DNA from: Actinopolymorpha sp. NPDC004070
Lineage (GTDB): Bacteria; Actinomycetota; Actinomycetes; Propionibacteriales; Actinopolymorphaceae
Length of the DNA stretch: 64,000 bases
NCBI RefSeq assembly: GCF_040610475.1
Contig: NZ_JBEXMJ010000006.1
Coordinates: 1-64,000 of the forward strand
Reading direction: 5' to 3'
Under the pieces are notes generated by a model, which made no database searches, was not told where the DNA came from, and saw only the letters and a program-made list of their open reading frames with translations. Within the stretch, counting starts at the first letter, position 1. The number at the start of each line of letters is the position of its first letter. Of the stretch, positions 52,130 to 60,711 are shown piece after piece. The position numbers and the translations under genes were made by a program.

Positions 52130-53227
52130 GTGAGCGACCGGACGCCGACGATCCACGACGTGGCCGCCCGCTGCGGGGTCAACGCCTCCACGGTGTCGCG
52201 GGCCTTCAGCAGGCCCGAGCGGGTCAGCCCGGCCACCCGGGACCGGATCCACGCCATCGCCGCGGAGATGGGCTATAGGCCGAACGCCATCGCCCGGGCG
52301 CTGCCGTCCGGGCGCACCCGCACCCTCGGGCTGCTGGTCCCCGACATCACCAACCCGTTCTTCCTGGACCTGATCCGCGGTGCCGAACGCGCCGCGGCGG
52401 CGGCCGGCTACACCCTGGTGCTGGCCGACACCGAGGAGACCAGCCAGCAGGAGACGACCGTGGTGGAGCGGCTCACCGGCGCCGTGGACGGCTTCGTGCT
52501 GGCCTCTTCCCGGGCCTCGGACGAGCGGCTGCGCGAGGTGCACGCCAAGACCCGGCTCGTGGTGGTCAACCGCCGGGTCCGTCCGGTGCCGGGCGTGTTG
52601 ATCGACAGCGCCCACGGCACCCGGCAGGCCGCCGAGCACCTGGCCTCGCTCGGCCACCGGCGGATCGCCTACCTGGCCGGGCCGCGCGCCTCCTGGTCCG
52701 ACGCCCGCCGGTGGCGCACGCTGCAGGCACTCGCCCGCCACCGCGACCTCGAGGTGGTCCGGATCGGCCCGCTCGCCCCCACGGTCGAGGGCGGGATGGC
52801 CGCTGCGGACTCCGCCGTCCTGGACGACGTGACGGCGGTGGTGACGTTCAACGACCTGCTCGCCATCGGGGTGCTGCGCCGGCTGCGCGACCGGGGAATC
52901 GACGTACCCGGACAGATCAGCGTGGTCGGCTGCGACGACATCTTCGGCGCCGACTTCTGCCACCCGTCGCTGACCACGCTGGCCGCGCCGATCGAGTCCG
53001 CAGGCCGGGCCGCGGTCGACCTCCTGCTCGGCCTGCTCGCCTCCGGCGGGCCGGACCGTCCACGTGCCGACAGCGCCGAAGGCCCCGAGGACGTCGTACT
53101 CCCCACCAGGCTGACGATCCGGGAGAGCACCGGCCCGGCACCCGCCGGGAGCGCACGGGGCCGCTCCCCGCGCCAGCGGGCCGCGGCCGACCGGCGTACC
53201 GCGAGGGCGGTGGGCGCCAGCCGCTGA
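52130..53227 (+). CDS. LacI-family transcriptional regulator
   Basis: This 365-residue regulator has an N-terminal HTH/hinge (TIHDVAARCGVNASTVSRAF, GYRPNAIARAL) and a periplasmic-binding-like sensor domain (GLLVPDITNPFF, VVTFNDLLAIGVL, VVGCDDI). The C-terminal ~35 residues are Arg/Ala-rich. The GTG at 52130 has GGAGGGAGC 6 nt upstream. Divergent orientation and the palindrome at 51977-51992 identify the 51906-46341 operon as the likely target; the UxaC/UxuB genes downstream on its own strand may share its transcript. Confidence 0.92.
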   Translation: MSDRTPTIHDVAARCGVNASTVSRAFSRPERVSPATRDRIHAIAAEMGYRPNAIARALPSGRTRTLGLLVPDITNPFFLDLIRGAERAAAAAGYTLVLADTEETSQQETTVVERLTGAVDGFVLASSRASDERLREVHAKTRLVVVNRRVRPVPGVLIDSAHGTRQAAEHLASLGHRRIAYLAGPRASWSDARRWRTLQALARHRDLEVVRIGPLAPTVEGGMAAADSAVLDDVTAVVTFNDLLAIGVLRRLRDRGIDVPGQISVVGCDDIFGADFCHPSLTTLAAPIESAGRAAVDLLLGLLASGGPDRPRADSAEGPEDVVLPTRLTIRESTGPAPAGSARGRSPRQRAAADRRTARAVGASR

Positions 53228-53324
53228 CCTCGCCCGGCTCCCCCGTTTCCGCACGCCCCAGCCGACACCAGGCACGACGATCCGGCTCGACGACCACACC
53301 CACCACCATCGGAAGGTGTACGTG

Positions 53325-54152
53325 ATGAAACTCAGCTTCAGCACGCTCGGTTGTCCGAAGTACACCCTGGACCAGGTTCTTTCCACCGCGACCGGCAACG
53401 GCTACGACGGCGTCGAACTCCGCTTCCTGCGCGGCGAGGTCGGCCTGCACGAGCTGGAGGAGTTCTCCGCCGAGGGTCTGCCCCGCACGAGGGCGAGGTT
53501 CGAGCAGGCCGGGGTGGAGCTCGCCTGCCTGGACACCAGCGTCCGGTTCACCTCACCCGACAAGGACGAACGCGCCAAGCAGCTCGAGTCGGCCCGCACC
53601 TACGCCCGGATCGCGGCCGAGCTCGGCTCGAAGTACATCCGGGTCTTCGGCGGCGCGGTCCCCGACGAGGGACCGGAGCGTACGGAGACCACCAGGCGGA
53701 TCGCCGAGGGGCTCGCCGAGGCGGCCGCCGCCACCCGCGCCGAGGGCGTCACCGCGGTGCTGGAGACACACGACAGCTTCTGCACCTCCGCCCAGGTCGG
53801 CGAGCTCCTGTCGTACGCACCCAACGACGACCTCGGCATCCTGTGGGACGTTCTGCACTCCTACCGCCACGGCGAGCCACTGGAGCAGACCTGGCAGGCG
53901 CTGGGCGACCGGATCAGGCACGTCCACCTCAAGGACTCCGGCTCCTACTCCCCCACCGACTTCGACTTCCGGCTCACCGGCGAGGGCACGATGCCGATCG
54001 GTGAGTTCGTCGGGCTGCTGGACCGGGAGGGCTACACCGGCTACCTGAGCTTCGAGTGGGAGAAGGCCTGGCACCCCGAGATCGAGGAGCCGGAGGTCGC
54101 GATCCCGCAGTACGCGGAGTACATGCGCAAGCTGGTCCCGGCCGCGCGCTGA
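53325..54152 (+). CDS. sugar phosphate isomerase/epimerase-like TIM barrel
   Basis: This 275-residue barrel opens MKLSFSTLGCPKYTLDQ. It has AVLETHDSF, GILWDVLHSY, HVHLKDSGSY and YLSFEWEKAWHP as the predicted metal-site strands (Glu, Asp, His, Glu). It is distinct from the two minus-strand barrels. The ATG at 53325 follows GGAAGG by 8 nt; the frame extends three codons upstream. It lies about 100 nt after the regulator and 93 nt before uxaC, probably cotranscribed. A role in uronate or sugar-acid catabolism is by context only. Confidence 0.82.
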   Translation: MKLSFSTLGCPKYTLDQVLSTATGNGYDGVELRFLRGEVGLHELEEFSAEGLPRTRARFEQAGVELACLDTSVRFTSPDKDERAKQLESARTYARIAAELGSKYIRVFGGAVPDEGPERTETTRRIAEGLAEAAAATRAEGVTAVLETHDSFCTSAQVGELLSYAPNDDLGILWDVLHSYRHGEPLEQTWQALGDRIRHVHLKDSGSYSPTDFDFRLTGEGTMPIGEFVGLLDREGYTGYLSFEWEKAWHPEIEEPEVAIPQYAEYMRKLVPAAR

Positions 54153-54245
54153 CGAACCGGCGAGCCCGGGGAAGCCGGGCACGCGCCCCGGAGCCCCCGT
54201 AGACCCCGAAGTCCTGACCCCGAGCGAACCAGAAGAAGGGACCGG

Positions 54246-55661
54246 ATGAGCGACATCGAACTCCACCCGGACCGGCTGTTCCCGACCGACCCGAGCGTGC
54301 GGTCCATCGCCCGCCGGCTGTACGACGAGGTGGCCGGGCTGCCGATCATCTCCCCGCACGGTCACGTGGATCCCGCGATCCTGGCCGAGGACCAGCCGTT
54401 CGGCGACCCGGCCAACCTGCTCGTCGTACCCGACCACTACGTCACCCGGCTGCTGCACGCGCACGGGGTGTCGTTCGACGCCCTCGGCGTACCGCCCGGC
54501 GCACCGAAGGGCGACGCCTCTCCCCGGGAGATCTGGCGGACGTTCTGCTCGCACTGGTGGGCGTTCCGCGGCACTCCCTCGCGGTACTGGCTGGAGGCGG
54601 AGCTGGTGGACGTGTTCGGCGTTCACCTGCGGCCCTCGGCCGAGACCGCCGACGAGATCTTCGACCAGCTCAGCGAGCGGCTGGCCGCGCCGGAGTTCCG
54701 CCCGCGCGCGTTGTACGAACGCTTCGGGATCGAGGTCCTCGCCACCACCGACGACCCGGCCGACGACCTCGCGGCGCACCGGAAGCTCGCCGACGACACG
54801 GCCTGGAAGGGCCGGGTGGTCCCGACCTTCCGCCCCGACCCCTACCTCGAGCCCGCCCGGCCGGACTGGCCCGCGGGGGTGGCGAAGCTCGGCGAGGTGA
54901 CCGGCGAGGACACCACCGGCTACGCCGGCTACGTCGCCGCGCTGGAGCAGCGGCGGGCGTACTTCAAGCGCAACGGCGCCACCGCCACCGACCACGGCCA
55001 CGCCGACGCTGGCAGCCAGCCGCTGGAGCCGGCCGAGGCGAACCGGATCTACGCGGCCGCGCTCACCGGCGCCGCCACGCCGGAGGAGGCCACGGCGTTC
55101 CGCCGGCACATGTTCACCGAGATGGCCAGGATGGCCTGCGAGGACGGCCTGGTGATGCAGGTGCACCCGGGGGTGCTGCGCGACCACCACACCGGGACCT
55201 TCGACCGGTACGGCCGCGACGTGGGCGGGGACATCCCGATGACCACGGAGTACACCCGGTCGCTGCGGCCGCTGCTGCAGCGCTTCGGCACCCACCCGAA
55301 CTTCCGGATGGTGCTGTTCACCGTGGACGAGGACGTGTTCTCCCGGGAGATCGCGCCGCTTGCGGGCTTCTACCCGTCGGTGTTCGTCGGCGCGCCGTGG
55401 TGGTTCATCGACACCCCGGACGCCATCCGGAGGTTCCGCGACGCGGTTACCGACACGGTCGGCTTCCACAAGACGGCCGGCTTCGTCGACGACACCCGCG
55501 CCTACTGCTCGATTCCGGTACGCCACGACATGGCCCGCCGGCTCGACTGCGGGTACCTCGCCCGGCTGGTCGCCGAGCACCGGCTGCCCGAGGACGAGGC
55601 GGCCGACACCGCCGCCGACCTCGCTTACCGCCTGCCCGCCTCGACCTTCCGCGTCGCATGA
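54246..55661 (+). CDS. uxaC: glucuronate isomerase
   Basis: This 471-residue enzyme of the amidohydrolase-like superfamily converts D-glucuronate to D-fructuronate (and galacturonate to tagaturonate). The N-terminal ISPHGHVDP metal motif, EIWRTFCSHWWAFRGTPS and C-terminal DTRAYCSIPVRHD are characteristic. Length matches the family. The ATG at 54246 follows GAAGGGACCGG. Its stop overlaps uxuB as ATGA. Confidence 0.93.
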   Translation: MSDIELHPDRLFPTDPSVRSIARRLYDEVAGLPIISPHGHVDPAILAEDQPFGDPANLLVVPDHYVTRLLHAHGVSFDALGVPPGAPKGDASPREIWRTFCSHWWAFRGTPSRYWLEAELVDVFGVHLRPSAETADEIFDQLSERLAAPEFRPRALYERFGIEVLATTDDPADDLAAHRKLADDTAWKGRVVPTFRPDPYLEPARPDWPAGVAKLGEVTGEDTTGYAGYVAALEQRRAYFKRNGATATDHGHADAGSQPLEPAEANRIYAAALTGAATPEEATAFRRHMFTEMARMACEDGLVMQVHPGVLRDHHTGTFDRYGRDVGGDIPMTTEYTRSLRPLLQRFGTHPNFRMVLFTVDEDVFSREIAPLAGFYPSVFVGAPWWFIDTPDAIRRFRDAVTDTVGFHKTAGFVDDTRAYCSIPVRHDMARRLDCGYLARLVAEHRLPEDEAADTAADLAYRLPASTFRVA

Positions 55662-57034
55662 GGGGGCTCACGAGGGCCGAGGCCGGACTCGGCGGCCCGG
55701 CTCCGGTCCGGGTCGTGCACCTCGGCCTCGGCGCGTTCTTCCGGGCGCACCAGGCGTGGTACACCCACCGGGCGAACGTTTCGGACACCACCGGTGAGCC
55801 GGCCGGCATCGCGGCGTTCACCGGACGGCGGCCCGACGCCGCCCGGCCGCTCGCGGACCAGGACGGGCTCTACCACCTGCTGGTCCGCGACCGCGACGGC
55901 GACCGGACCGAGCTGGTCACCAGCCTGTCCGGTGCGTACGACGGAGCCGAAGCGCAGCGGCGTGACGGCGCGCTGGCCGACCCGGCCGTCACGGCGGTCA
56001 CCCTCACCATCACCGAGGCCGGCTACCTGCGGGCCGCCGACGGCGCGCCCGACCTCGCCGACCCGCGACTGGCCGGCGACGTGGAGCGGCTGCGTGCCGG
56101 CGTCTCCGACGTGTCCACGGCACCGGGGCGGCTGCTGTCCGGGCTGGCCGCGCGCCGGGCGGCCGACGCCGGCCCGCTCGCGGTCGTACCCTGCGACAAC
56201 CTCGTGGACAACGGCGCCACGGTCGCGCGGGTGCTGACCGGGGTCGCCGACGCGGTCGACGCGGACCTCGCCGCGTGGGTACGCGCGAACGTGTCGTTCG
56301 TCTCCACCACCATCGACCGGATCACGCCGGCGACCACACCGGGAGACCGCGAGGTGGTCGCCTCCCTGAGCGGGTTCGCCGATCAGGCGCCGGTGGTCAC
56401 CGAGCCGTTCACCGAGTGGGTACTGGCCGGGGACTTCCCGGCCGGGCGGCCCGCCTGGGAGCAGGCGGGCGCGCGGTTCGTCGACGACGTACGGCCGTTC
56501 GAGCAGCGCAAGCTGTGGTTGCTCAACGGAGCACACTCCCTGCTGGCGTACGCGGGCCCGACCCGCGGCCACGAGACGGTGGCGGAGGCGATCGCCGACC
56601 CGGTGTGCCGGGGCTGGGTGGACGCCTGGTGGGACGCGGCGGCCCGGCACCTGCCGCTGGAGGAGCCGGACATCGCGAAGTACCGCGCCGACCTGGTGGA
56701 GCGGTTCGCCAACCCGAGGATCCGGCACGCGCTGGCGCAGATCGCGATGGACGGGTCGCAGAAGCTGCCGATCCGGGTGCTGCCGGTGCTGACCCGCGAG
56801 CGCGCGGACGGTGTGCTTCCCGAGGGCGGAGTGGTCGCGCTCGCCGGCTGGCTGGCGCACCTGCGGGACGGGTCCCGCGTACGCGATCCGCGCGGGGAGG
56901 AGCTCGTCGGCCTGGCCGGCGGCCCGGTGGAGGAGGTCGTACCCCGGGTGCTCGCCGTCCTCGACCCGGCGCTGGCCGACGACGCCGAGCTGGTGGCCGG
57001 CGTACGCCGGGCGCTCACCGAGCTGACCGGCTGA
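55658..57034 (+). CDS. uxuB: mannitol dehydrogenase-family fructuronate reductase
   Basis: This 458-residue polyol dehydrogenase has VHLGLGAFFRAHQAWY for NAD binding and the catalytic signature KLWLLNGAHSLLAYAG (Lys, Asn, His). With uxaC directly upstream, overlapping by ATGA, it should reduce fructuronate to D-mannonate. Mannitol or tagaturonate activity cannot be excluded from sequence. A strong hairpin follows at 57119-57158. Confidence 0.9.
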   Translation: MRGLTRAEAGLGGPAPVRVVHLGLGAFFRAHQAWYTHRANVSDTTGEPAGIAAFTGRRPDAARPLADQDGLYHLLVRDRDGDRTELVTSLSGAYDGAEAQRRDGALADPAVTAVTLTITEAGYLRAADGAPDLADPRLAGDVERLRAGVSDVSTAPGRLLSGLAARRAADAGPLAVVPCDNLVDNGATVARVLTGVADAVDADLAAWVRANVSFVSTTIDRITPATTPGDREVVASLSGFADQAPVVTEPFTEWVLAGDFPAGRPAWEQAGARFVDDVRPFEQRKLWLLNGAHSLLAYAGPTRGHETVAEAIADPVCRGWVDAWWDAAARHLPLEEPDIAKYRADLVERFANPRIRHALAQIAMDGSQKLPIRVLPVLTRERADGVLPEGGVVALAGWLAHLRDGSRVRDPRGEELVGLAGGPVEEVVPRVLAVLDPALADDAELVAGVRRALTELTG

Positions 57035-57059
57035 CTCCCGGCCGGACGGGCTGCACCTC

Positions 57060-57103
57060 CGACCGACCGGCGACCGACCGGCGACCGACCGGCGACCGAC
57101 CGG
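57060..57103 (+). repeat. four tandem copies of an 11-bp unit
   Basis: CGACCGACCGG is repeated four times without interruption, starting 26 nt after the uxuB stop. Confidence 0.9.
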
Positions 57104-57118
57104 GACAGGAGGCAGCAT

Positions 57119-57158
57119 CGCGGCGGGGGACCGTCCACTCGGGCGGTCCCCCGCCGCG
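57119..57158 (+). terminator. 15-bp GC-rich hairpin after uxuB
   Basis: CGCGGCGGGGGACCG and CGGTCCCCCGCCGCG pair perfectly around a 10-nt loop. There is no U-run, as is common for actinobacterial stem-only terminators. It would end the uxaC-uxuB transcript. Confidence 0.65.
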
Positions 57159-57353
57159 TTCGCGGACCGGCGCGTCCGCGAACGGTACGAACCGGTTGGG
57201 CGGGTTTCATCCTGGGTAATGCACCACGGCAAGTGCATGCCTGCAACATTTCCGTCGCGTTGCCCCAGCCCCTGGCGAACCCGCGTCGTCGTCGATCGTG
57301 CCCGCCCCGCTGCGGAGCCCGGCGGTGACGGAGACCTCCCAGGAGCCCGGCAC

Positions 57354-57656
57354 ATGACCTCCTTGCCTCCCCTCGTCCGCGAACCCGCCTCGACCGCCGA
57401 GGCCGCCGCGCCCACGGCGGAGTCCTCGCGTCCGGCGCCCCGGCACGAACCCGGCATGGGCCCGGGCGCGCTCGCCATCCGGGTGCCCCCGGCGTCGCTG
57501 GACCCCGGCCGGCACCGGATGCCGCACTCGGCCGTACGCCCGCCCGCGGCGGCACTCGTCTCCGGCCTGCTCTACCTGCTCACCGCCGGGCGGCTGGCGA
57601 GGTTCCGCGCCCGCGGCGCCCGGGTCCAGGCGCACGCCGACGGCGCCACGGACTGA
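57354..57656 (+). CDS. small hypothetical protein with one membrane segment
   Basis: This 100-residue protein is not recognised. It has an Ala/Pro/Ser-rich first half, then a hydrophobic stretch PAAALVSGLLYLLTAG (~70-85) and an Arg-rich end, consistent with a single-pass anchor. The ATG at 57354 has AGGAG 8 nt upstream, the main support for translation. A short inverted repeat ATGCAC-N8-GTGCAT lies upstream around 57217-57236. The gene ends just before the 8-bp repeat array. Confidence 0.4.
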   Translation: MTSLPPLVREPASTAEAAAPTAESSRPAPRHEPGMGPGALAIRVPPASLDPGRHRMPHSAVRPPAAALVSGLLYLLTAGRLARFRARGARVQAHADGATD

Positions 57657-57662
57657 GCGGTT

Positions 57663-57721
57663 CGGCGTTCCGGCGTTCCGGCGTTCCGGCGTTCCGGCGT
57701 TCCGGCGTTCCGGCGTTCCGG
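57663..57721. repeat. 8-bp tandem array (CGGCGTTC), seven full copies
   Basis: Seven exact copies fill 57663-57718, with a partial eighth ending in the stop codon of the minus-strand dehydrogenase (57722-57724). It is the most regular repeat in the window and lies between two convergent gene ends. Confidence 0.95.
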
Positions 57722-58894
57722 CTAGAACGTCGTCGTCAGCTCCAGCGCGCGACCGGTCCGGGCGGACTCGGCGACCTTCAGCATGATCTCCAGGGCGTGC
57801 CGGCCGTGCTCGGCGCTGAGCGTGGGCCGCTCCCCCGTCCGCACGCAGTCGGCGAGGTGCTCGACCAGCACCGCGCGGTGCAGCAGGTCGTGCCGCGCCT
57901 GGCTCGCCCGCAGGTGACCCCACCCGGACGGTTGCACCCAGCCGTCCATGCCGGGCAGCGCGTCGACACGGAAGACCTCCAGCGGCGAGTCACCGCCGCG
58001 GCCGTCCTTGATGTTCAGCGTGCCCCGGCGGCCGAAGATCTCGACCTTGGGACTCTTCGCCGCCTGGACGTTGAAGGTGCCGTCGACGACCGCGAACGTC
58101 GCCCCGCCGAAGTCCAGCATGAACAGCGTGTTGTCGTCGGTCGTCACGTCCACCACGGTCCCGCCGAACGGCCCGGTGCCCCGCACCGTACGGGTGGGCT
58201 CGGTGATGCCGGAGAACGCCACCACCCGCTTCGCCGGCCCGAGCAGCGCGGTGATTTCCTGGATGCCGTACACGCCCATGTCCAGCAGCGGCCCCGAACC
58301 CTGCTGGTAGAACCAACTCGGGTCGGTGGGCCAGCCGTACGGCCCGCCGCCCGGGCCGGCGTGTGAGCTGCGCACCCGGGCGAACGCGACCTTCCCGATG
58401 GCGTCCAGGTCGAGCAGCCGGCGCGCCTCCTGGTAGGTGGGGAACAACGCGTCGGGCGGCGAGCACACCACCGTCAGGTTGCCGGCGGCGGCGAGCTCGA
58501 TGATCTCGTCCGCCTCGTCCATGGTGTTGGCCAGCGGCTTCTCGGTGGCCAGATGCTTGCCGGCACGCAGGATCGACAGCGACGTCTTGCCGTGGAACCC
58601 GATCGGTGTCAGGTTGACCACCGCGTCCAGGTCCGCGTGCTCGAGCATGGCTTCCAGGCTCGGGTAGGCGGCGGGGACGCCGAACTCCTTCGCCACCGCC
58701 TGGGCCCGTTCGTACACCACGTCGGCGACCGCCGCCACGGTCACTTTCTCCGCGATCCACCGCATGTTCGGGAGTACGCCCACCGCGGTGGTCGCGATCA
58801 TCCCCGTACCCAGGATCCCCACCCGCAGTGGCTCCTGGCCGCCCTCGGCCCTCGTGTCCGGCGTCGTGTCCGGTGTCGTGTGCGGCGTCGTCAT
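57722..58894 (-). CDS. Gfo/Idh/MocA-family oxidoreductase
   Basis: This 390-residue NAD(P)-dependent dehydrogenase has Rossmann motif VGILGTGMIATTA, EKPLANTMDEAD with the catalytic Lys, and GPLLDMGVYGIQEI in place of the usual G-His segment: the catalytic His is replaced by Tyr-Gly. The N-terminus contains TPDTTPDT repeats. GTGGAGG 5 nt upstream supports the ATG at 58894. Substrate unknown. The array at 57663 abuts its stop. Confidence 0.88.
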   Translation of the reverse strand: MTTPHTTPDTTPDTRAEGGQEPLRVGILGTGMIATTAVGVLPNMRWIAEKVTVAAVADVVYERAQAVAKEFGVPAAYPSLEAMLEHADLDAVVNLTPIGFHGKTSLSILRAGKHLATEKPLANTMDEADEIIELAAAGNLTVVCSPPDALFPTYQEARRLLDLDAIGKVAFARVRSSHAGPGGGPYGWPTDPSWFYQQGSGPLLDMGVYGIQEITALLGPAKRVVAFSGITEPTRTVRGTGPFGGTVVDVTTDDNTLFMLDFGGATFAVVDGTFNVQAAKSPKVEIFGRRGTLNIKDGRGGDSPLEVFRVDALPGMDGWVQPSGWGHLRASQARHDLLHRAVLVEHLADCVRTGERPTLSAEHGRHALEIMLKVAESARTGRALELTTTF

Positions 58895-59030
58895 CCCCGA
58901 CCTCCACGGTCCGCGCGATCCCTCGCCGTCAACGTCGCAGACTTTTCGCGGCGTGTGGGGCCGGTGTGCCGGAGACGGCCACCACCGTCCGGGACCGGCG
59001 CGTGCTGCCGATCCGGACACGGCCGAGCAG

Positions 59031-60071
59031 TCAGTCGCTCTCGTCCTGGTCGCGGTGCCGCCGGACGATCGCCTCGGCCATGTTCGCGACCAGCCGGCGC
59101 GCCTCCGGCGGGTGGGCCACCTCGATGTGGTCACTGAACTGCAGCAACTGGCGCACCCCGTCGAGTTGGTCGTATCCGACGGTGATCCGCACCCGCTCGG
59201 GGACGTCGGCCGGTTCCACCGAACGCAGCCTGCTGCCGAGGATCCGGCGGGCGATGTCCTCGCGGTCGGCGTCCAGGAAAGCCGTCACGATCACCTCGTG
59301 CCGGTCCTCGAGCGCGGTCGCGAGGTCGCGGGCGACCTCGGCGAGGCTGACGCCGGGGCGGATGCGACGGTCCTCGTCGAGCACGCTCCAGGAGCTCAGC
59401 CGGGCGAGGGCGAACATCCGCGGGCGTCCGTCCACGTCGGCGACGAGGTACCAGCTACCACCGCGCGCGGACACGCCGTAGGGGTCGACGACGCGCTCCC
59501 GTACGGCGCGCTCGCCACTGGACCGGTAGCCGATCCGCAACCGCCGGCCGCGTCGCAGGTCCTCGATCAGTGCCGCGAGGTCGACCGGCTCGTGAGGTGC
59601 GAACCAGCGGGCGTTGTCGATGGCGACGACATCGGTCAGCGCCAGGGCTTCCTGACCCCTCCGACCTCTCCGGCCCCGGGCGGGGTCCGGGCGGCGGGAC
59701 CGGGACGTGAGCTTGTGCGCCGCGCTGCGCGCCGCCGCGTCGACCCCGAGCTGCCGGGCACGGGTGACGTCGACGCCGATGACCTGCAGCACGTCGGTCT
59801 CCGTCGGGGTCAGCCGGCCGACGTCGATGTCCACGCCCGGGAGCAGGGTGATGCCGCCGTAGCGGCCTCGCTCGGCCACGACCGGCACGTCCGCCGCGGC
59901 CAGTGCGTCCACGTCCCGCAGGATCGTCCGCCTGGAGACCCCGAACTGCCCGGCGAGCTCGTCGGCGGTCAGCTGCCTGCTCGCCTGCAGGGCGACGAGT
60001 ATCGCGAGCAGCCGTTGCGGACGATCCATCCCACCACGCTCATCCGGCCGGTCCCACCCAAATGGAGACAT
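59031..60071 (-). CDS. HTH-WYL domain transcriptional regulator (YafY type)
   Basis: This 346-residue regulator has an N-terminal winged helix (LTADELAGQFGVSRRTILRDVDAL), a central WYL domain (DVVAIDNARWFAPHEPVDLAALI, GSWYLVADVDGRPRMFALARL) and a C-terminal WCX-like extension. WYL domains sense small ligands or nucleic acids. The ATG at 60071 is preceded by AGGTGA at good distance; the family-like start MDRPQR at 60029 is an alternative. The divergent VOC gene is its probable target. A TCAC-N8-GTGA symmetry lies in the shared intergenic region. Confidence 0.88.
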   Translation of the reverse strand: MSPFGWDRPDERGGMDRPQRLLAILVALQASRQLTADELAGQFGVSRRTILRDVDALAAADVPVVAERGRYGGITLLPGVDIDVGRLTPTETDVLQVIGVDVTRARQLGVDAAARSAAHKLTSRSRRPDPARGRRGRRGQEALALTDVVAIDNARWFAPHEPVDLAALIEDLRRGRRLRIGYRSSGERAVRERVVDPYGVSARGGSWYLVADVDGRPRMFALARLSSWSVLDEDRRIRPGVSLAEVARDLATALEDRHEVIVTAFLDADREDIARRILGSRLRSVEPADVPERVRITVGYDQLDGVRQLLQFSDHIEVAHPPEARRLVANMAEAIVRRHRDQDESD

Positions 60072-60172
60072 GGATTGTCACCTATTGATGTGAGCGTAGC
60101 CGTGCGTGGCCCGAAACCCGAGATGTCCCTTGAACCAGCCTGAAGAAGACCCTGAAGAAGGAGGACGGCGGC

Positions 60173-60532
60173 ATGAGCGCCCCGAACCTGTTCCTGATCT
60201 ACGTCACCGACGTCGAGCGATCGACCCGGTTCTACTCCCAGCTGTTCGAGATCGAGCCGATCGTCACCACCCCGCGCTACGTGCCGTTCGAGGTCGCGCC
60301 CGGAGTGCTGTTCGCGCTGTGGAGTGGACGCGGCGACACCGTGACACCCACCGCACCGCGCTCGTCCGAGGTCGGCCTGATGGTGCCGGCCACCACCGTG
60401 GACGACACCTTCAGGAAGTGGGCCGCCAAGGACGTCACGGTCGTCGAGGAACCACACGAGGAGGTCTTCGGCCGTACGTTCGTCGTGGCCGACCCGGACG
60501 GCAACCTCGTCCGCGTCTCCCCGCTCGACTGA
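60173..60532 (+). CDS. VOC/glyoxalase-family protein
   Basis: This 119-residue vicinal-oxygen-chelate fold protein has two beta-alpha-beta-beta-beta modules (LIYVTDVERSTRFYSQLF and GLMVPATTVDDTFRKWA, ending VVADPDGNLVRVSPL). Metal ligands are not evident, so it could be a binding/resistance-type member. AAGGAGG 8 nt before the ATG fixes the start. It is divergent from the WYL regulator. Confidence 0.85.
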   Translation: MSAPNLFLIYVTDVERSTRFYSQLFEIEPIVTTPRYVPFEVAPGVLFALWSGRGDTVTPTAPRSSEVGLMVPATTVDDTFRKWAAKDVTVVEEPHEEVFGRTFVVADPDGNLVRVSPLD

Positions 60533-60569
60533 GCGGTTCGACGAGCTGTGTGAACGGGTCGGCAAGGGG

Positions 60570-60641
60570 TGGGGCCGGACGGGATCGAACCGCCGACACT
60601 CGCGGTGTAAACGCGATGCTCTACCACTGAGCTACGGCCCC
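60570..60641 (-). tRNA. tRNA-Val (anticodon TAC)
   Basis: A 72-nt cloverleaf is seen on the minus strand: acceptor GGGGCCG/CGGCCCC, D-arm GCTCAGTGGTAGAGC, anticodon arm TCGCG-TTTACAC-CGCGA with anticodon TAC, and T-arm GGCGG-TTCGATC-CCGTC. CCA is not encoded. It decodes GUA/GUG valine codons. It borders the accessory uronate island. Confidence 0.95.
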
Positions 60642-60711
60642 CGGGTCGAGGCGACAGATTACCCGGTCCGGCGATCAACCCCGCACCAGGGCGTCCCGTG
60701 CGGTCCCGCGG

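Noticed and set aside
57207..57923. Minus-strand frame containing repeated RNAGTPER-like residues
   Set aside because: The repetitive residues come from the 8-bp array. The frame overlaps a real dehydrogenase gene and has no independent support.
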